Source of the DNA: Lysobacter soli
GTDB lineage: Bacteria > Pseudomonadota > Gammaproteobacteria > Xanthomonadales > Xanthomonadaceae
Direction: 5' to 3'
NCBI RefSeq assembly: GCF_003382285.1
Contig: NZ_QTJR01000001.1
Location: 124,001-188,000 of the forward strand
DNA length: 64,000 bases
Part shown: in pieces, positions 52,289 through 64,000 of the stretch
How the letters are laid out: every line of letters starts with the position of its first letter
Numbering within the stretch: the stretch's first letter is position 1
The notes under the pieces: model-generated
The model's database searches: none
What the model was told of the DNA's origin: nothing
What the model saw: only the letters and a program-made list of their open reading frames with translations
Position numbers and translations under genes: made by a program

Positions 52289-53449
52289 TCACCGCAGGCC
52301 GGTTTCGTTGCGGGCGATCACCAGGCGCTGGATCTCGCTGGTGCCTTCGTAGATCTCGGTGATCTTCGCGTCGCGGAAGTAACGCTCCAGCGGCATTTCC
52401 TTCGAGTAGCCCATGCCGCCGTGGATCTGCACCGCCTGGTGGGTGATCCACATCGCGGCTTCCGACGCGGTGAGCTTGGCGATGGCCGCCTCGTTGCTGA
52501 AGCGTGCGCCGCCCTTGTCGAACTCGCCCTTCTGCCAGGCCGCACGCAGCGTGAGCAGCGTGGCCGCGTCGAGCTTGCACTTCATGTCGGCGATCTTCGC
52601 CTGCGTCATCTGGAAGGTGCCGATCGCCGCGCCGAACGCCTTGCGCTCGCGGACGTATTCCAGCGTCTTCTCATAGGCCGCGCGGGCGATACCGATGGCC
52701 TGGCTGGCGATGCCGATGCGGCCGGCGTCCAGCACGCTCATGGCGATCTTGAAGCCGTGGCCGACTTCGCCGAGCACGTCCTCGGGCTGGGCGACGTAAC
52801 CGTCGAATTCGATCTCGCACGTGGCCGAGGCGCGGATGCCGAGCTTGGGCTCGGTCTTGCCGCGATGGAAGCCGGCGCGATCGCCGTCGACCATGAAGGC
52901 GGTGATGCCGCGCGCGCCCTTGTCCGGGTCGGTCATCGCGAACAGCACGAAATACTTGGCGACCGGGCCGGAGGTGATCCAGCTCTTCTTGCCGTGGATG
53001 ACGTAGGTGCCGTCGGCCTGCTTCGTCGCCTTGCAGCGCATCGCGGTGGCATCGGAGCCCGACTGCGGCTCGGTCAGCGCGAAGGCGCCGATCTCGCGGC
53101 CTTCGGCGATGGCGCGCACGTACTTCTGCTTCTGCTCCTCGGTGCCGAACTTCAGGATGCCGTTGCAGAACAGCGAGTTGTTGACCGACATGATGGTCGA
53201 ATGCGCGGCGTCGCCGGCGGCGATCTCGATCATCGCGAGCACGTAGCTGATCGGGTCCATGCCCGCACCGCCGTATTCGGCCGGCACTTCGATGCCCATC
53301 AGGCCGTTCTCGCCGAGGGTGCGGATGTTCTCGAGCGGGAACTCGCCCGTCTTGTCGTGGTGCTCGGCGCTGGGAGCAATCTTTTCCTGGGCGATGCGGC
53401 GGGCCACATCCTGGATCATCAGTTGCTCTTCGGTGAAGCGGAAATCCAC
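52289..53449 (-). CDS. Acyl-CoA dehydrogenase
   Basis: This FAD enzyme introduces a trans-2 double bond in acyl-CoA during beta-oxidation or amino-acid catabolism. The 386 residues contain GENGLMGIEVPAEYGGAGMD, FALTEPQSGSDATAMRCKA, WITSGPVAKYFVLFAMTD, QIHGGMGYSKEMPLERYFRD and the catalytic Glu in EIYEGTSEIQRLVIARN. It starts at GTG 53449 (MDFRFTEEQL) with GAGG eight bases upstream; the longer frame beyond this is not conserved-looking. It resembles the short/branched-chain type. It is divergent from the methionine operon. Confidence 0.94.
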   Translation of the reverse strand: MDFRFTEEQLMIQDVARRIAQEKIAPSAEHHDKTGEFPLENIRTLGENGLMGIEVPAEYGGAGMDPISYVLAMIEIAAGDAAHSTIMSVNNSLFCNGILKFGTEEQKQKYVRAIAEGREIGAFALTEPQSGSDATAMRCKATKQADGTYVIHGKKSWITSGPVAKYFVLFAMTDPDKGARGITAFMVDGDRAGFHRGKTEPKLGIRASATCEIEFDGYVAQPEDVLGEVGHGFKIAMSVLDAGRIGIASQAIGIARAAYEKTLEYVRERKAFGAAIGTFQMTQAKIADMKCKLDAATLLTLRAAWQKGEFDKGGARFSNEAAIAKLTASEAAMWITHQAVQIHGGMGYSKEMPLERYFRDAKITEIYEGTSEIQRLVIARNETGLR

Positions 53450-53672
53450 AGAGACACCTCGTGCTTGAGTCTTTGGTTCGATGGGCAAAACAGACTGCGA
53501 ATTGTAGCCGTCCCGTGCGCGATTCGCAGGGGCGCGAGCGCATCGCAGCGCCAATACGGGCGCGATTCCGCCCGTTTCCGAACAACCGGCCCGACGCGAA
53601 GCGCGAAAGCGAGCGCTATCACCACGCTTCGTGCCGCGCCGCTTGACCCTGGGTACCCCGCGGACCGAAACT

Positions 53673-53690
53673 TATCGCTATATCGCGATA
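53673..53690. promoter_or_regulatory. Candidate operator of the ArsR-type methionine regulator
   Basis: TATCGCTA is followed directly by the perfect palindrome TATCGCGATA (53681-53690), ending 12 bp before the ATG of the ArsR-methyltransferase gene. ArsR-family regulators bind such AT-flanked palindromes near their own promoters, so autoregulation is likely. The assignment is inferred. Confidence 0.55.
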
Positions 53691-53702
53691 GGTTGATGAA
53701 GC

Positions 53703-54659
53703 ATGGATCTGGAAGGCTGGTCTTCACGGCTCAAGGTGTTCGCCGACGCGACCCGGGTGCGCCTGCTGGCGCTGCTGGAGCGCGAGGAGCTGACGGTGGC
53801 CGAGCTGTCGGGCATCACCCGGCTGGCCCAGCCGCGCGTCTCCACCCACCTGGCCAAGCTGAAGGAGGCCGGCCTGGTGCGCGACCGCCGCTCCGGCGTC
53901 TCGGCGTACTACCGCTTCGACGACGCCGCCCTCGACGGCGCACAGCGCGCCCTGTGGACCACCCTGCGTGAGGGCAGCGACGACCCGCTGCTGCGCCAGG
54001 ACGCCGAGCGCGTGGCCGACGTGCTGGCCTCCCGCGCCGCGGACCAGAACTGGGCCGACACGGTGGCCGGCGACATGGAGCGCCATTACTCGCCCGGCCG
54101 CACCTGGGAAGCGATGGCTCGTTCGGCGCTGCCGCTGCTGGAACCGGGCGACGTGCTCGACGTGGCCTCCGGCGACGGCGTGCTCGCCGAACTGCTCGCC
54201 CCCCATTCGCACCGCTACGTCTGCCTGGATTCGAGCACGAAGGTCGTGCTGGCCGCGTCCGAGCGCCTGCGCAAGCTGAAGAATGTCGAGGTGCGCGAGG
54301 GCGACATGCACGCCCTGCCCTTCGAGGACGCGCATTTCGACCTGGTCGTGCTGATGCACGCACTGACCTACGCCGAGCACCCCGCGCAGGCGGTGGTCGA
54401 AGCCGCGCGCGTGCTGCGCCCGGGCGGTCGGCTGCTCCTCACCAGTCTGGCCCGACACGAGCACCGCAACGTGGTCGAGGCCTACGGCCACGTGAACCTG
54501 GGCTTCAGCGAGAAGGACCTGCTGAAGTTCGCCACCAAGGCCGGCCTGGACGTGGGCAGTTGCGAGACCGTCACGCGCGAGCGTCGCCCCCCGCATTTCG
54601 AAGTGATCGCGCTGATCGGCCGCAAGCCCGGCGATGCGCGCAAGACGAGGAAGTCCTGA
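53703..54659 (+). CDS. ArsR-family regulator fused to a SAM-dependent methyltransferase domain (SahR-like)
   Basis: Residues about 5-90 form an ArsR winged helix ([54 protein letters not shown]). Residues about 130-300 form a class I methyltransferase fold with the SAM motif [16 protein letters not shown] and [20 protein letters not shown]. This domain order is that of SahR-type regulators, which sense S-adenosylhomocysteine and control methionine-cycle genes in Proteobacteria. The stop overlaps the start of metH part 1 by one base (TGATG). It probably controls the operon it belongs to. Genuine methyltransferase activity remains possible. Confidence 0.85.
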   Translation: MDLEGWSSRLKVFADATRVRLLALLEREELTVAELSGITRLAQPRVSTHLAKLKEAGLVRDRRSGVSAYYRFDDAALDGAQRALWTTLREGSDDPLLRQDAERVADVLASRAADQNWADTVAGDMERHYSPGRTWEAMARSALPLLEPGDVLDVASGDGVLAELLAPHSHRYVCLDSSTKVVLAASERLRKLKNVEVREGDMHALPFEDAHFDLVVLMHALTYAEHPAQAVVEAARVLRPGGRLLLTSLARHEHRNVVEAYGHVNLGFSEKDLLKFATKAGLDVGSCETVTRERRPPHFEVIALIGRKPGDARKTRKS

Positions 54660-55756
54660 TGGAAACCCTGCCCTGGCTGAACCCCGAACGCGCGCAATCG
54701 CTGCAGCAACTGCTGCGCGAACGCATCCTGGTGATCGACGGCGCGATGGGCACCATGATCCAGCAGCACGAGCTGGACGAAGCCGCCTACCGCGGCGAGC
54801 GTTTCGCAAAGGGTTACGACCACGCCTACGACCACGTCGAGCACGCCCACGGCGACAACTGCGGCTGCTCGCGCGACCAGCGTGGCAACAACGACTTGCT
54901 GAGCCTGACGCAGCCGCAGATCATCCAGGGCATCCACGCGCAGTACCTCGACGCCGGCGCGGACCTGATCGAAACCAATACCTTCAACTCCACCACCGTG
55001 TCGCTCGCCGACTACGGCTTGGAGCACCTGGCGCGCGAGCTCAACGAAGCCGGCGCGCGACTGGCCCGCGAAGCCTGCGACGCGGCCGAGGCCCGCGATC
55101 CGTCGCGCCCGCGCTACGTGATCGGCGTGCTCGGCCCGACCAGCCGCACCGCGTCGCTGAGCCCGGACGTCAACCGTCCCGGCTTTCGCGCCATCACCTT
55201 CGACGAATTGCGCGTGGCCTATCGCGAAGCCGCCGACGGCCTGATCGACGGCGGCGCCGACGTGCTGATGGTCGAAACCGTGTTCGACACGCTCAACGCC
55301 AAGGCGGCGCTGTTCGCGATCGAGGAAGCGTTCGACGCACGCGGCGTGCGCCTGCCGGTGATGGTGTCGGGCACGATCACCGACGCCTCCGGCCGCACGC
55401 TTTCCGGACAGACCGCCGAAGCGTTCTGGTATTCGCTGCGCCACGCGCAGCCGCTGGCGATCGGCCTGAACTGCGCGCTCGGCGCGAAGGACCTGCGCCC
55501 GCACGTCGACGTGCTCGCGCAGGTGGCCGACGCGTACGTGAGCACGCACCCGAACGCGGGCCTGCCCAATGCGTTCGGCGGTTACGACGAAACGCCGGAA
55601 GACATGGCCGACGTGCTCGGCGAGTTCGCGCGCGCCGGCATGCTGAACCTCGTCGGCGGCTGCTGCGGCACCACGCCGGCGCACATCGCGGCGATCGCGA
55701 AGGTGGTCGAAGGCATCGCGCCGCGCACGCTGCCGTCGCTGGTCGCCGCTGCCTGA
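54659..55756 (+). CDS. metH: Methionine synthase, homocysteine-binding part (split MetH, N-terminal module)
   Basis: This 365-residue protein equals the first module of cobalamin-dependent methionine synthase, which activates homocysteine with zinc. It has [58 protein letters not shown], the first zinc Cys in [12 protein letters not shown] and the [15 protein letters not shown] pair. In E. coli all modules lie in one 1227-residue chain; here the rest is the next gene, 56 bp downstream. The start at 54659 overlaps the regulator stop. Confidence 0.93.
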   Translation: METLPWLNPERAQSLQQLLRERILVIDGAMGTMIQQHELDEAAYRGERFAKGYDHAYDHVEHAHGDNCGCSRDQRGNNDLLSLTQPQIIQGIHAQYLDAGADLIETNTFNSTTVSLADYGLEHLARELNEAGARLAREACDAAEARDPSRPRYVIGVLGPTSRTASLSPDVNRPGFRAITFDELRVAYREAADGLIDGGADVLMVETVFDTLNAKAALFAIEEAFDARGVRLPVMVSGTITDASGRTLSGQTAEAFWYSLRHAQPLAIGLNCALGAKDLRPHVDVLAQVADAYVSTHPNAGLPNAFGGYDETPEDMADVLGEFARAGMLNLVGGCCGTTPAHIAAIAKVVEGIAPRTLPSLVAAA

Positions 55757-55812
55757 TCGCCCCCCGCCCTCATTCGACTTTCCGCGCACCGCGAACGGAT
55801 TCCCTGCCTGTA

Positions 55813-58503
<2,691 letters not shown>

Positions 58504-58553
58504 CGACAGGTGGGGCGTCTTCGTCGGCCCCCCGTCCTCACAGCTGCACCAAC

Positions 58554-58579
58554 ACGAAGGCCGCCTGCGCGGCCTTCGT
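58554..58579. terminator. Hairpin between convergent metH and acyltransferase genes
   Basis: ACGAAGGCCGC-CTGC-GCGGCCTTCGT is a perfect 11-bp stem in the 75-bp space between two convergent genes, reaching the stop codon of the acyltransferase. There is no T tract, so it is a likely but not classical bidirectional terminator. Confidence 0.6.
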
Positions 58580-60672
58580 CATTCCTGACGTGCGTTCCCC
58601 GACCCAGCGGATGGCGTCGCCGAAAGATGCGCCATGAAACCAGGCAACAGCTTGCGGTTCGCGTACCCGCTGATGTGGTCGGCATCGAAATACAGCGGAC
58701 GGCCGTTGTCCTCGACGACGCAGGTCGCATCGGGACAGAGGATCGGGAACGGATCCCATACGCTTGCCCCCGGCAACTGCGCGGCCATTCTGGCCAGGGA
58801 GTCCAGGACCGGCTTGCGCAACGCTTCCAGTTCGCCACGCGGCATCGTCAGGCCATCGCGGCACGCGGGATTTCCGCGGCTGAACCAGTCGGCGCATCGG
58901 TACGGCGTCGAGCGGAACACCGGCTTGGGCGCTTCGAACACGATGGCGACCCCACGTTCGGCCAGCGGCTTGAGCATGTCGAGCGCCACCTGCTCCGCCT
59001 CGTGCCGGCTGGCGATGGCCTCGGGCCCGAACATCGCGAGATTCACTTCCTGCGGAGCGACGCCACCCCACTGATCGGAATAGCGCGGCAAGCGCAGCGC
59101 TGCCAGGAACAACACATCGCCCGGCTTCGCGCGCGACTGCACGTCGGCAAGCGCCGCATCGCCGAACTGCCGGCAGTGCGGAGCCTTGTAGTCGCGCGAC
59201 GGCTGCAGGCTTGCGAACGAGCAGCCCGCGCGCGTGTACAGGTAAACGTCGCGCCCGGAGTCCACCGCCAGCCTCGCGTAGAGGCCCATGTAAGCGGCGG
59301 CGTGCGAATCGCCGATGACGAACATCCGTCCGGCGGCGGGCGGCAAGGTGCAGGAGGACTTGGAGTAGATGCGAAGGTCGGCACCGGCGACGGTTTCCAG
59401 ATGCCCCGAGGCGGCGCAATCGGGATAGACCGGTCGCGTTTCGCGGCCCATCGGATACCAGTCGTCGGCGTGCTGCGCGGTGACGCTCAGCGAGAGGTCC
59501 GGCTGCATCCGCCCGACTTTCCGGTACACGCCCATGAAGGCGAAGATCGCGATCACGCCGACGCCGATCACCGCGAGCTTGTGTGCGTTGCGGAACACCG
59601 CGGCGCGACGGAACGGCGTCTCGACGAAGTAATACGAAAACGCGGCAAGGCCAAACGTCACGAGCAGCGCCGCAATCTGCGTCGGCAGCGACTCCAATCC
59701 GACCGTCCAGCGCATCAGCACGAACACCGGCCAATGCCACAGGTAGAGGGAATACGACAGTCGCCCGATCCAGCGCACACCGCCGTTCTCCAGCAGGACG
59801 CGCAACGGTCCGCCTGCGTCGGAGCGATGAAGGAAGCCGAGCAAACCGAGCGTACCGAGCACCGCCGGCACCGAATCGGGCCACGGCGAATGTCCCGCCC
59901 GCGCGGTCGCCAGGCTGACGGCCAGCAGCGCCAGCGACACGAATGCGCCAGCGGTGGCGACTAAAGCCGGAATCCGCGTCGTGCCAGCTTCCCCCTTCGC
60001 CTGCGAAAGCACCTGGAACAGCAGCACGCCTGCCGCAAGTTGCCAGAACCGTGTGGTCAGCATGTAGAACGCGAGCGCCGGCTTTGCCTCGGCGATGTGG
60101 ATCACGTACGGCAGCGATGCGATCAGGCCCGTGGCGAACAGGGCCATCGACCACTTGCGGCCGCGCGCCCCGAAGGCCCACGCGAAGAACAGGAGTGGAA
60201 ACAGCACGTAGAACTGCTCTTCGACGCCGAGCGACCACGTATGCGTATACGGATTGAACTCGACCTTCGGCGAAAAATAATCGCCGTCGGTGCGCAACAG
60301 GACGAAGTTGCTCAGGCCCACGAACGCCCAGCGCCCGACCGCGTTGCTGGTGTCGCTCAGCCAGGCTTGCGGAATGAAGAGCGCGCTCGCGATGCCCGTC
60401 AGCGTCAGGCACGCAACCAGCGCCGGGGCGATGCGCCGGATGCGCCGGGAGTAGAAGTAAGCTAGGTACTCAACCAGCCGCGGCCGGTGGAGGTGCGCCA
60501 TCGAGGCGCTGACCACGAAACCGGAAATGACGAAGAACACATCGACGCCCGTGAAACCGCCGGGGAGCAGACGGGCGTCAAGGTGGTAGGCGATGACCGA
60601 AAGCACGGCCAGCGCGCGCAGTCCGTCGATGTAGGGAAAGTAACGCTGGCGCGTGTCGTCCGTGGCAGGCAT
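58579..60672 (-). CDS. AT3-SGNH acyltransferase (OafA/YrhL family)
   Basis: This 697-residue membrane O-acyltransferase acetylates cell-surface glycans. Residues about 10-380 hold ten or so membrane helices with YFPYIDGLRALAVLSVIAYH, GGFTGVDVFFVISGFVVSAS and HTWSLGVEEQFYVLFPLLFF. From about 430 a periplasmic SGNH domain follows, with the Ser of MFVIGDSHAAAYMGLYARL and a late DADHISGYAN with the catalytic Asp/His. This two-domain form modifies O-antigen, capsule or peptidoglycan. The UDP-glucose dehydrogenase in the same gene run fits surface polysaccharide work. The target is unknown. Confidence 0.92.
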   Translation of the reverse strand: MPATDDTRQRYFPYIDGLRALAVLSVIAYHLDARLLPGGFTGVDVFFVISGFVVSASMAHLHRPRLVEYLAYFYSRRIRRIAPALVACLTLTGIASALFIPQAWLSDTSNAVGRWAFVGLSNFVLLRTDGDYFSPKVEFNPYTHTWSLGVEEQFYVLFPLLFFAWAFGARGRKWSMALFATGLIASLPYVIHIAEAKPALAFYMLTTRFWQLAAGVLLFQVLSQAKGEAGTTRIPALVATAGAFVSLALLAVSLATARAGHSPWPDSVPAVLGTLGLLGFLHRSDAGGPLRVLLENGGVRWIGRLSYSLYLWHWPVFVLMRWTVGLESLPTQIAALLVTFGLAAFSYYFVETPFRRAAVFRNAHKLAVIGVGVIAIFAFMGVYRKVGRMQPDLSLSVTAQHADDWYPMGRETRPVYPDCAASGHLETVAGADLRIYSKSSCTLPPAAGRMFVIGDSHAAAYMGLYARLAVDSGRDVYLYTRAGCSFASLQPSRDYKAPHCRQFGDAALADVQSRAKPGDVLFLAALRLPRYSDQWGGVAPQEVNLAMFGPEAIASRHEAEQVALDMLKPLAERGVAIVFEAPKPVFRSTPYRCADWFSRGNPACRDGLTMPRGELEALRKPVLDSLARMAAQLPGASVWDPFPILCPDATCVVEDNGRPLYFDADHISGYANRKLLPGFMAHLSATPSAGSGNARQE

Positions 60673-60721
60673 GCGTTGGGTTCGGATATGTCAGTGGCGG
60701 CGCGTCACGCCGGAAGCGTGG

Positions 60722-61408
60722 TCACCACACCAGGTCGTCGGGCACCTGGTATTGCGGATCGGCGTAAGGATCCTCGTTCGCCGGCGCGTTCGGGTCGACC
60801 TTCAACGCCACGGCGGGGGCGAAGATCGCTTCGGCCTGCGCGAGCAGTTCGGCGGTGACCAGCAGGTAGCGGCCGTCCATCTGCAGCACGCCGAGTTCGC
60901 CGGCGTTGAGCTGCTTGAGCTGCGCCTCGTTGACGTAGATGCGCTTGATCTTTCCGCCGTACGGGAAGTGGCGGGCGATCTCGGCGGTCGCGTCGTTGAG
61001 CGCCTTGTCCTTGACCAGCTCGGCGAGCTTCGCGCGCGCTTCGCGACGCTGGCGCGCTTCTTCCTGCTTGGCGGCTTCCGCGGCGATGCGCTCGTCCTTC
61101 TCGCGCTGGGCGCGGATGGCGTAGGCCTTCGCCAGGTCGATGTCCTCGCGCGACTGCGGCTTGCCGCCGTGTCGCGCGCCCGGCTTGCGGTTGTCGGGTT
61201 TGCGTCCGTCCTGGCGGCGATCGCCAGCCTGCGGCTTTCCGCCCTGCGGCTTCGCACCATGCGGCTTCGCACCTTGCGGCTGGGCGCCTTGGGGCTTGCC
61301 GCCCTGCCGGTTGTCCGGCTTGCCGCCCTTCGCGTGCGCGGGGCGCTCGGGCTTGGGCGCGGGCTTGAAGCCCAGGCCCATCAACTGGTCGCGGAGGCTG
61401 TTGCTCAT
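60722..61408 (-). CDS. DUF2058 (YaiL-like) protein
   Basis: This 228-residue nucleoprotein-like protein begins SLRDQLMGLGFKPAPKPERP, as DUF2058 members do. A Gly/Lys/Pro/Gln linker follows, holding five pentapeptide repeats of the type GAKPQ (residues 36-60). A charged helix comes next (REDIDLAKAYAIRAQREKDE, then EEARQRREARAKLAELVKDK). The conserved C-terminal half (ARHFPYGGKIKRIYVNEAQL, LVTAELLAQAEAIF) is last. Its role is not established. Confidence 0.87.
   Translation of the reverse strand: MSNSLRDQLMGLGFKPAPKPERPAHAKGGKPDNRQGGKPQGAQPQGAKPHGAKPQGGKPQAGDRRQDGRKPDNRKPGARHGGKPQSREDIDLAKAYAIRAQREKDERIAAEAAKQEEARQRREARAKLAELVKDKALNDATAEIARHFPYGGKIKRIYVNEAQLKQLNAGELGVLQMDGRYLLVTAELLAQAEAIFAPAVALKVDPNAPANEDPYADPQYQVPDDLVW
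61229..61303 (-). repeat. 15-bp tandem repeats in the DUF2058 gene
   Basis: Five tandem 15-bp units encode GGKPQ, GAQPQ, GAKPH, GAKPQ and GGKPQ. The unit is a multiple of three, so gain or loss of units would leave the frame intact. Confidence 0.75.
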
Positions 61409-61501
61409 GTGCTGCTGCGAAAGGAGGGTGACTGCAGACCCGAAGTATAGGCAGCCGGCGGCCGTGGCGCGCGGCTTTCCACGGTGAACCGTGCGCCGGC
61501 T

Positions 61502-61741
61502 TCAGTAATGCGGCGGCGGCGGTTCCTGCGAGGGCTCCGCGGCGAACGGGTTGGATGCGAGCGCGGCCCGCATGTGCCGCAGTTCCTCCAGGACACGATG
61601 CATCGCCAGCGCGTTGCGCGCCTCCTCGCCGCGCGTGGCGGCGAGTGCATCGCTCAGTTCGGACAGCGCCTGTTCCTGGAACGCAAGGCGCGTTTCCAGG
61701 TCGACAAGGCGCTGCTCGAGGTCGTCGCGTTGGTCGGGCAT
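61502..61741 (-). CDS. slyX: SlyX family protein
   Basis: This 79-residue coiled-coil protein has LEQRLVDLETRLAFQEQALS followed by ELSDALAATRGEEARNALAM and the Pro-rich end QEPPPPHY, a SlyX hallmark. The molecular role of SlyX is unknown. Its ATG lies one base after the stop of the UDP-glucose dehydrogenase gene, so the two are co-transcribed. Confidence 0.88.
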   Translation of the reverse strand: MPDQRDDLEQRLVDLETRLAFQEQALSELSDALAATRGEEARNALAMHRVLEELRHMRAALASNPFAAEPSQEPPPPHY

Positions 61742-61742
61742 G

Positions 61743-63083
61743 TCAGTGCGTCTGGATCGAGCGGCCGCGCCCGATGCCGTAGTACGCCAGCCCGGCCGAT
61801 TCGACTTCGTCCGGGTGGTACAGGTTGCGACCGTCGAAGATGACCGCGTCGTTGACCGATTGCTTCAGGCGCGCGAAGTCCGGACTGCGGAACTGCTTCC
61901 ATTCGGTGACCACGACCAGCGCGTCCGCGTCGGCCAGCGCGGCGCGGGCCGAATCGCACAGCGTCAGGTCATCGCGGTCGCCGAAGATGCGGTGGGCTTC
62001 CGCGGTCGCTTCCGGGTCGTACGCACGCACCTTCGCGCCGGCGTCCCACAGCTGCTGCAACAGGCGACGGCTCGAGGCTTCGCGCATGTCGTCGGTGTTC
62101 GGCTTGAACGCCAGGCCCCAGACCGCAAAGGTCTTGCCCGCGACGTTGCCGTCGTAGTGGCGCTGGATCAGTTCGAAGAGATGTCCCTTCTGCTGCTCGT
62201 TGACGCCTTCCACCGCGCCCAGCAACTGCGCGGTGTAGCCGTGCTGCAACGCCGTGCGATGCAGCGCCTGCACGTCCTTCGGGAAGCACGAACCGCCGTA
62301 ACCGGCGCCCGGATAGATGAAGTGCCAGCCGATGCGCGGATCAGAACCGATGCCTTGGCGGACCATCTCGACGTCCGCGCCCACGCGCTCGGCGATGTTC
62401 GCGATCTCGTTCATGAAGCTGATCTTGGTCGCCAGCATCGCGTTGGCGGCGTACTTGGTCAGCTCGGCCGAACGCACATCCATCACCACGATGCGTTCGT
62501 GGTTGCGATTGAACGGCGCGTACAGGCGCTTCAGGCGCTCCACTGCCATCGTGCTGGACGAGCCGATCACAATGCGGTCGGGCCGCATGCAGTCGTTGAC
62601 GGCGTCGCCTTCCTTGAGGAATTCCGGGTTCGAGGCGACTTCGAACGTCACGTCGGTCCCGCGCGTGCGCAACTCATCGGCAATTGCCGCGCGCACCTTG
62701 TCGGCGGTGCCGACCGGCACCGTCGACTTGTTCACCACCACCGCAGGGCGCTCCAGATGCTTGCCGATCGTGCGCGCCACCGCCAGCACGTACTTCAGGT
62801 CCGCGCTGCCGTCTTCGTCCGGCGGCGTGCCCACGGCGATGAAGATCACGTCGCCGTGCGCGATCGCCGCCGCCGCGTCGGTCGTGAACGTCAAGCGGCC
62901 CGCCGCGTGGTTGGCCTTCACCATCGGCTCCAGGCCGGGCTCGTAGATCGGGATCACACCGCGATTTAGGCCTTCGACCTTGGCCTGGTCGATATCGACG
63001 CAGACCACGTCATGGCCGACGTCGGCAAGGCAGGTTCCGGTGACCAGGCCTACGTAGCCGGTTCCGAAGATGGTGACGCGCAT
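61743..63083 (-). CDS. ugd: UDP-glucose 6-dehydrogenase
   Basis: This enzyme oxidises UDP-glucose to UDP-glucuronate for surface polysaccharides or lipid A modification. The 446 residues have the NAD-binding start [91 protein letters not shown] and the catalytic Cys in [16 protein letters not shown], then [17 protein letters not shown]. It is followed immediately by slyX. Confidence 0.96.
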   Translation of the reverse strand: MRVTIFGTGYVGLVTGTCLADVGHDVVCVDIDQAKVEGLNRGVIPIYEPGLEPMVKANHAAGRLTFTTDAAAAIAHGDVIFIAVGTPPDEDGSADLKYVLAVARTIGKHLERPAVVVNKSTVPVGTADKVRAAIADELRTRGTDVTFEVASNPEFLKEGDAVNDCMRPDRIVIGSSSTMAVERLKRLYAPFNRNHERIVVMDVRSAELTKYAANAMLATKISFMNEIANIAERVGADVEMVRQGIGSDPRIGWHFIYPGAGYGGSCFPKDVQALHRTALQHGYTAQLLGAVEGVNEQQKGHLFELIQRHYDGNVAGKTFAVWGLAFKPNTDDMREASSRRLLQQLWDAGAKVRAYDPEATAEAHRIFGDRDDLTLCDSARAALADADALVVVTEWKQFRSPDFARLKQSVNDAVIFDGRNLYHPDEVESAGLAYYGIGRGRSIQTH

Positions 63084-63178
63084 GCAGTTACTCCGAGCGT
63101 GGCGAGGGGTGCACGGTAACCAGTCGCGAGTGAAGAGCCTGCTCGCTTCCGGTGAACGTCATCCCGGATACACGTGTG

Positions 63179-63964
63179 TTACTTGCCCTGCCCCGGCTTG
63201 CCGATGTCGAGCAGTTCGACTTCGAACACCAAGGTCTGATTCGGGCCGATCGGGCCGGCGCCCTGCGGACCGTACGCGAGCTTGCTCGGGATCCAGAAAC
63301 GGAACTTGCTGCCCACCGGCATCAGCGTGAGGCCTTCCTGCCAGCCCGGCACCATCTGGGAGAGCACGAACGTCGCCGGCTCGCCACGATCGTACGAACT
63401 GTCGAAAGTCTTGCCGTCCAGCAGCGTGCCCTTGTAATGCGCGCTCACCACGTCGGTCGGCTTGGGCTTGGGACCCTTGCCTTCGGTGATGACCTGGTAC
63501 TGCAGGCCCGAGGCGGTGGTCGTCACGCCCGGCTTCTTCGCGTTCTCGGCGAGGAACTTCGCACCGGCTTCGGCGTTGTTCTTCGCGTCGGTTTCGAGCT
63601 TGGCGATCTGCTGCGCGCGGATCTTCTGCGCGAAGGCTTCGCGGATCTCACCGGCCTGCTTCTCGTCGAGCAGCGGCTTGCCGCCTTCCAGCGACGTCTT
63701 GAGCGCCTTGTGCAGCGTGTCCAGGTCGATCTCGCCCTTCACCGGCTCGAGCGAGCGCGCCATGTCCATGCCGATCATGTAGCTGACCTGTTCCTTCTCC
63801 GTCTTAAGGCCCGCGATGGCCTTCGCACCGTCCTTGCCGGCTTCGGTCGTGGCGGTGTCCTTCTTGGCTTCGGCGTTGTCGGCCGGCTTGTTGCAGGCGG
63901 CGGTCAAGGCGGCGAGCGAAGCGACGGCCAGGGCGAGGCCGGTGTGGCGCGGAGTGAACTTCAT
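63179..63964 (-). CDS. FKBP-type peptidyl-prolyl isomerase lipoprotein (FkpA/Mip-like)
   Basis: This envelope chaperone speeds proline isomerisation. A lipoprotein signal (LALAVASLAALTAACN) is followed by an Ala/Lys-rich linker and a helical dimerisation domain (KTEKEQVSYMIGMDMARSLE, EKQAGEIREAFAQKIRAQQI). The C-terminal FKBP domain (about 150-256) shows VTTTASGLQYQVITEGKGPK, GKTFDSSYDRGEPATFVLSQ, VPGWQEGLTLMPVGSKFRFW and IPSKLAYGPQGAGPIGPNQT, the drug/proline pocket. The order matches FkpA and Legionella Mip. Only 36 bp upstream lie in the window. Confidence 0.94.
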   Translation of the reverse strand: MKFTPRHTGLALAVASLAALTAACNKPADNAEAKKDTATTEAGKDGAKAIAGLKTEKEQVSYMIGMDMARSLEPVKGEIDLDTLHKALKTSLEGGKPLLDEKQAGEIREAFAQKIRAQQIAKLETDAKNNAEAGAKFLAENAKKPGVTTTASGLQYQVITEGKGPKPKPTDVVSAHYKGTLLDGKTFDSSYDRGEPATFVLSQMVPGWQEGLTLMPVGSKFRFWIPSKLAYGPQGAGPIGPNQTLVFEVELLDIGKPGQGK

Positions 63965-64000
63965 CGGGGAGCTCCAGGAAGGAAAGATCGCCGGAACGGA

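Noticed and set aside
46902-52352. Plus-strand open frame of 1816 codons opposite the glutamate dehydrogenase gene
   Set aside because: It is antisense to a gene with clear family motifs and reads as Arg/His/Leu/Val-rich low-information sequence, a known artefact of high-GC codon bias.
53450-53702. S-adenosylhomocysteine or cobalamin riboswitch before the metH operon
   Set aside because: The candidate operator lies too close to the start for an aptamer, and I could not find the conserved B12-box or SAH-aptamer pairing in this region.

Overview
The window is high-GC DNA that looks like a chromosome segment of a Xanthomonadaceae gammaproteobacterium, most likely Lysobacter or a close relative. 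I infer this from the gene content: a two-gene methionine synthase behind an ArsR-methyltransferase regulator, a giant NAD-dependent glutamate dehydrogenase, a TonB-dependent receptor, M3 and DUF885 exported peptidases, and the rpsF-rpsR-rplI-dnaB-alr block. It is mostly ordinary core chromosome. I see no prophage, transposase, integron, CRISPR array, rRNA or tRNA.

Layout. 1-2.3 kb: an RND efflux pump (cut by the window edge) and its membrane-fusion lipoprotein. 2.6-4.4 kb: two exported c-type cytochromes and an OmpA-type lipoprotein. 4.5-9.5 kb, minus strand: wax ester/diacylglycerol acyltransferase, DNA photolyase, alanine racemase, a glycine-zipper protein and a KTSC protein. 9.5-13 kb, minus strand: dnaB, an unknown small ORF, rplI, rpsR and rpsF with a recognisable promoter and structured leader. 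13-20.6 kb: DUF885 peptidase, exonuclease III with a Lys/Ala-rich tail, BON protein, ABC exporter, PQQ-type sugar dehydrogenase and an NTF2-like protein. 20.6-25.4 kb: DUF488 protein, ferredoxin-NADP reductase behind a Fur-box-like site, and a 1094-residue membrane protein I cannot assign. 25.5-33.4 kb: glutathione peroxidase, TonB-dependent receptor, secreted amidohydrolase and M3 peptidase. 33.5-41.6 kb, minus strand: small membrane protein, glycerophosphodiesterase, then a DNA-repair run of Lhr helicase, UdgX and DUF72. 41.7-52 kb: sirtuin, amino-acid permease, DUF2939 protein, cN-I-type 5'-nucleotidase, NAD kinase and the 1679-residue glutamate dehydrogenase. 52.3-58.5 kb: acyl-CoA dehydrogenase and, divergently, the ArsR-methyltransferase/split methionine synthase operon. 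58.6-64 kb, minus strand: FKBP isomerase, UDP-glucose dehydrogenase, SlyX, DUF2058 protein and an AT3-SGNH acyltransferase.

Two families of short dispersed repeats are scattered through the intergenic regions. One is a GC-rich palindrome, including a copy inside the lhr coding sequence. The other is built from ATTCCC-N8-GGGAAT ends, with one 106-bp MITE-like copy carrying near-perfect 30-bp inverted ends.

The most interesting items are: the Lhr-UdgX-DUF72 cluster, with a basic tail on UdgX and a similar one on exonuclease III; the unassigned 1094-residue sensor-like membrane protein; the split metH operon with its palindromic operator candidate; and the terminator-like hairpin just before the glutamate dehydrogenase start. 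All function calls come from reading protein motifs by eye; no database search was run.
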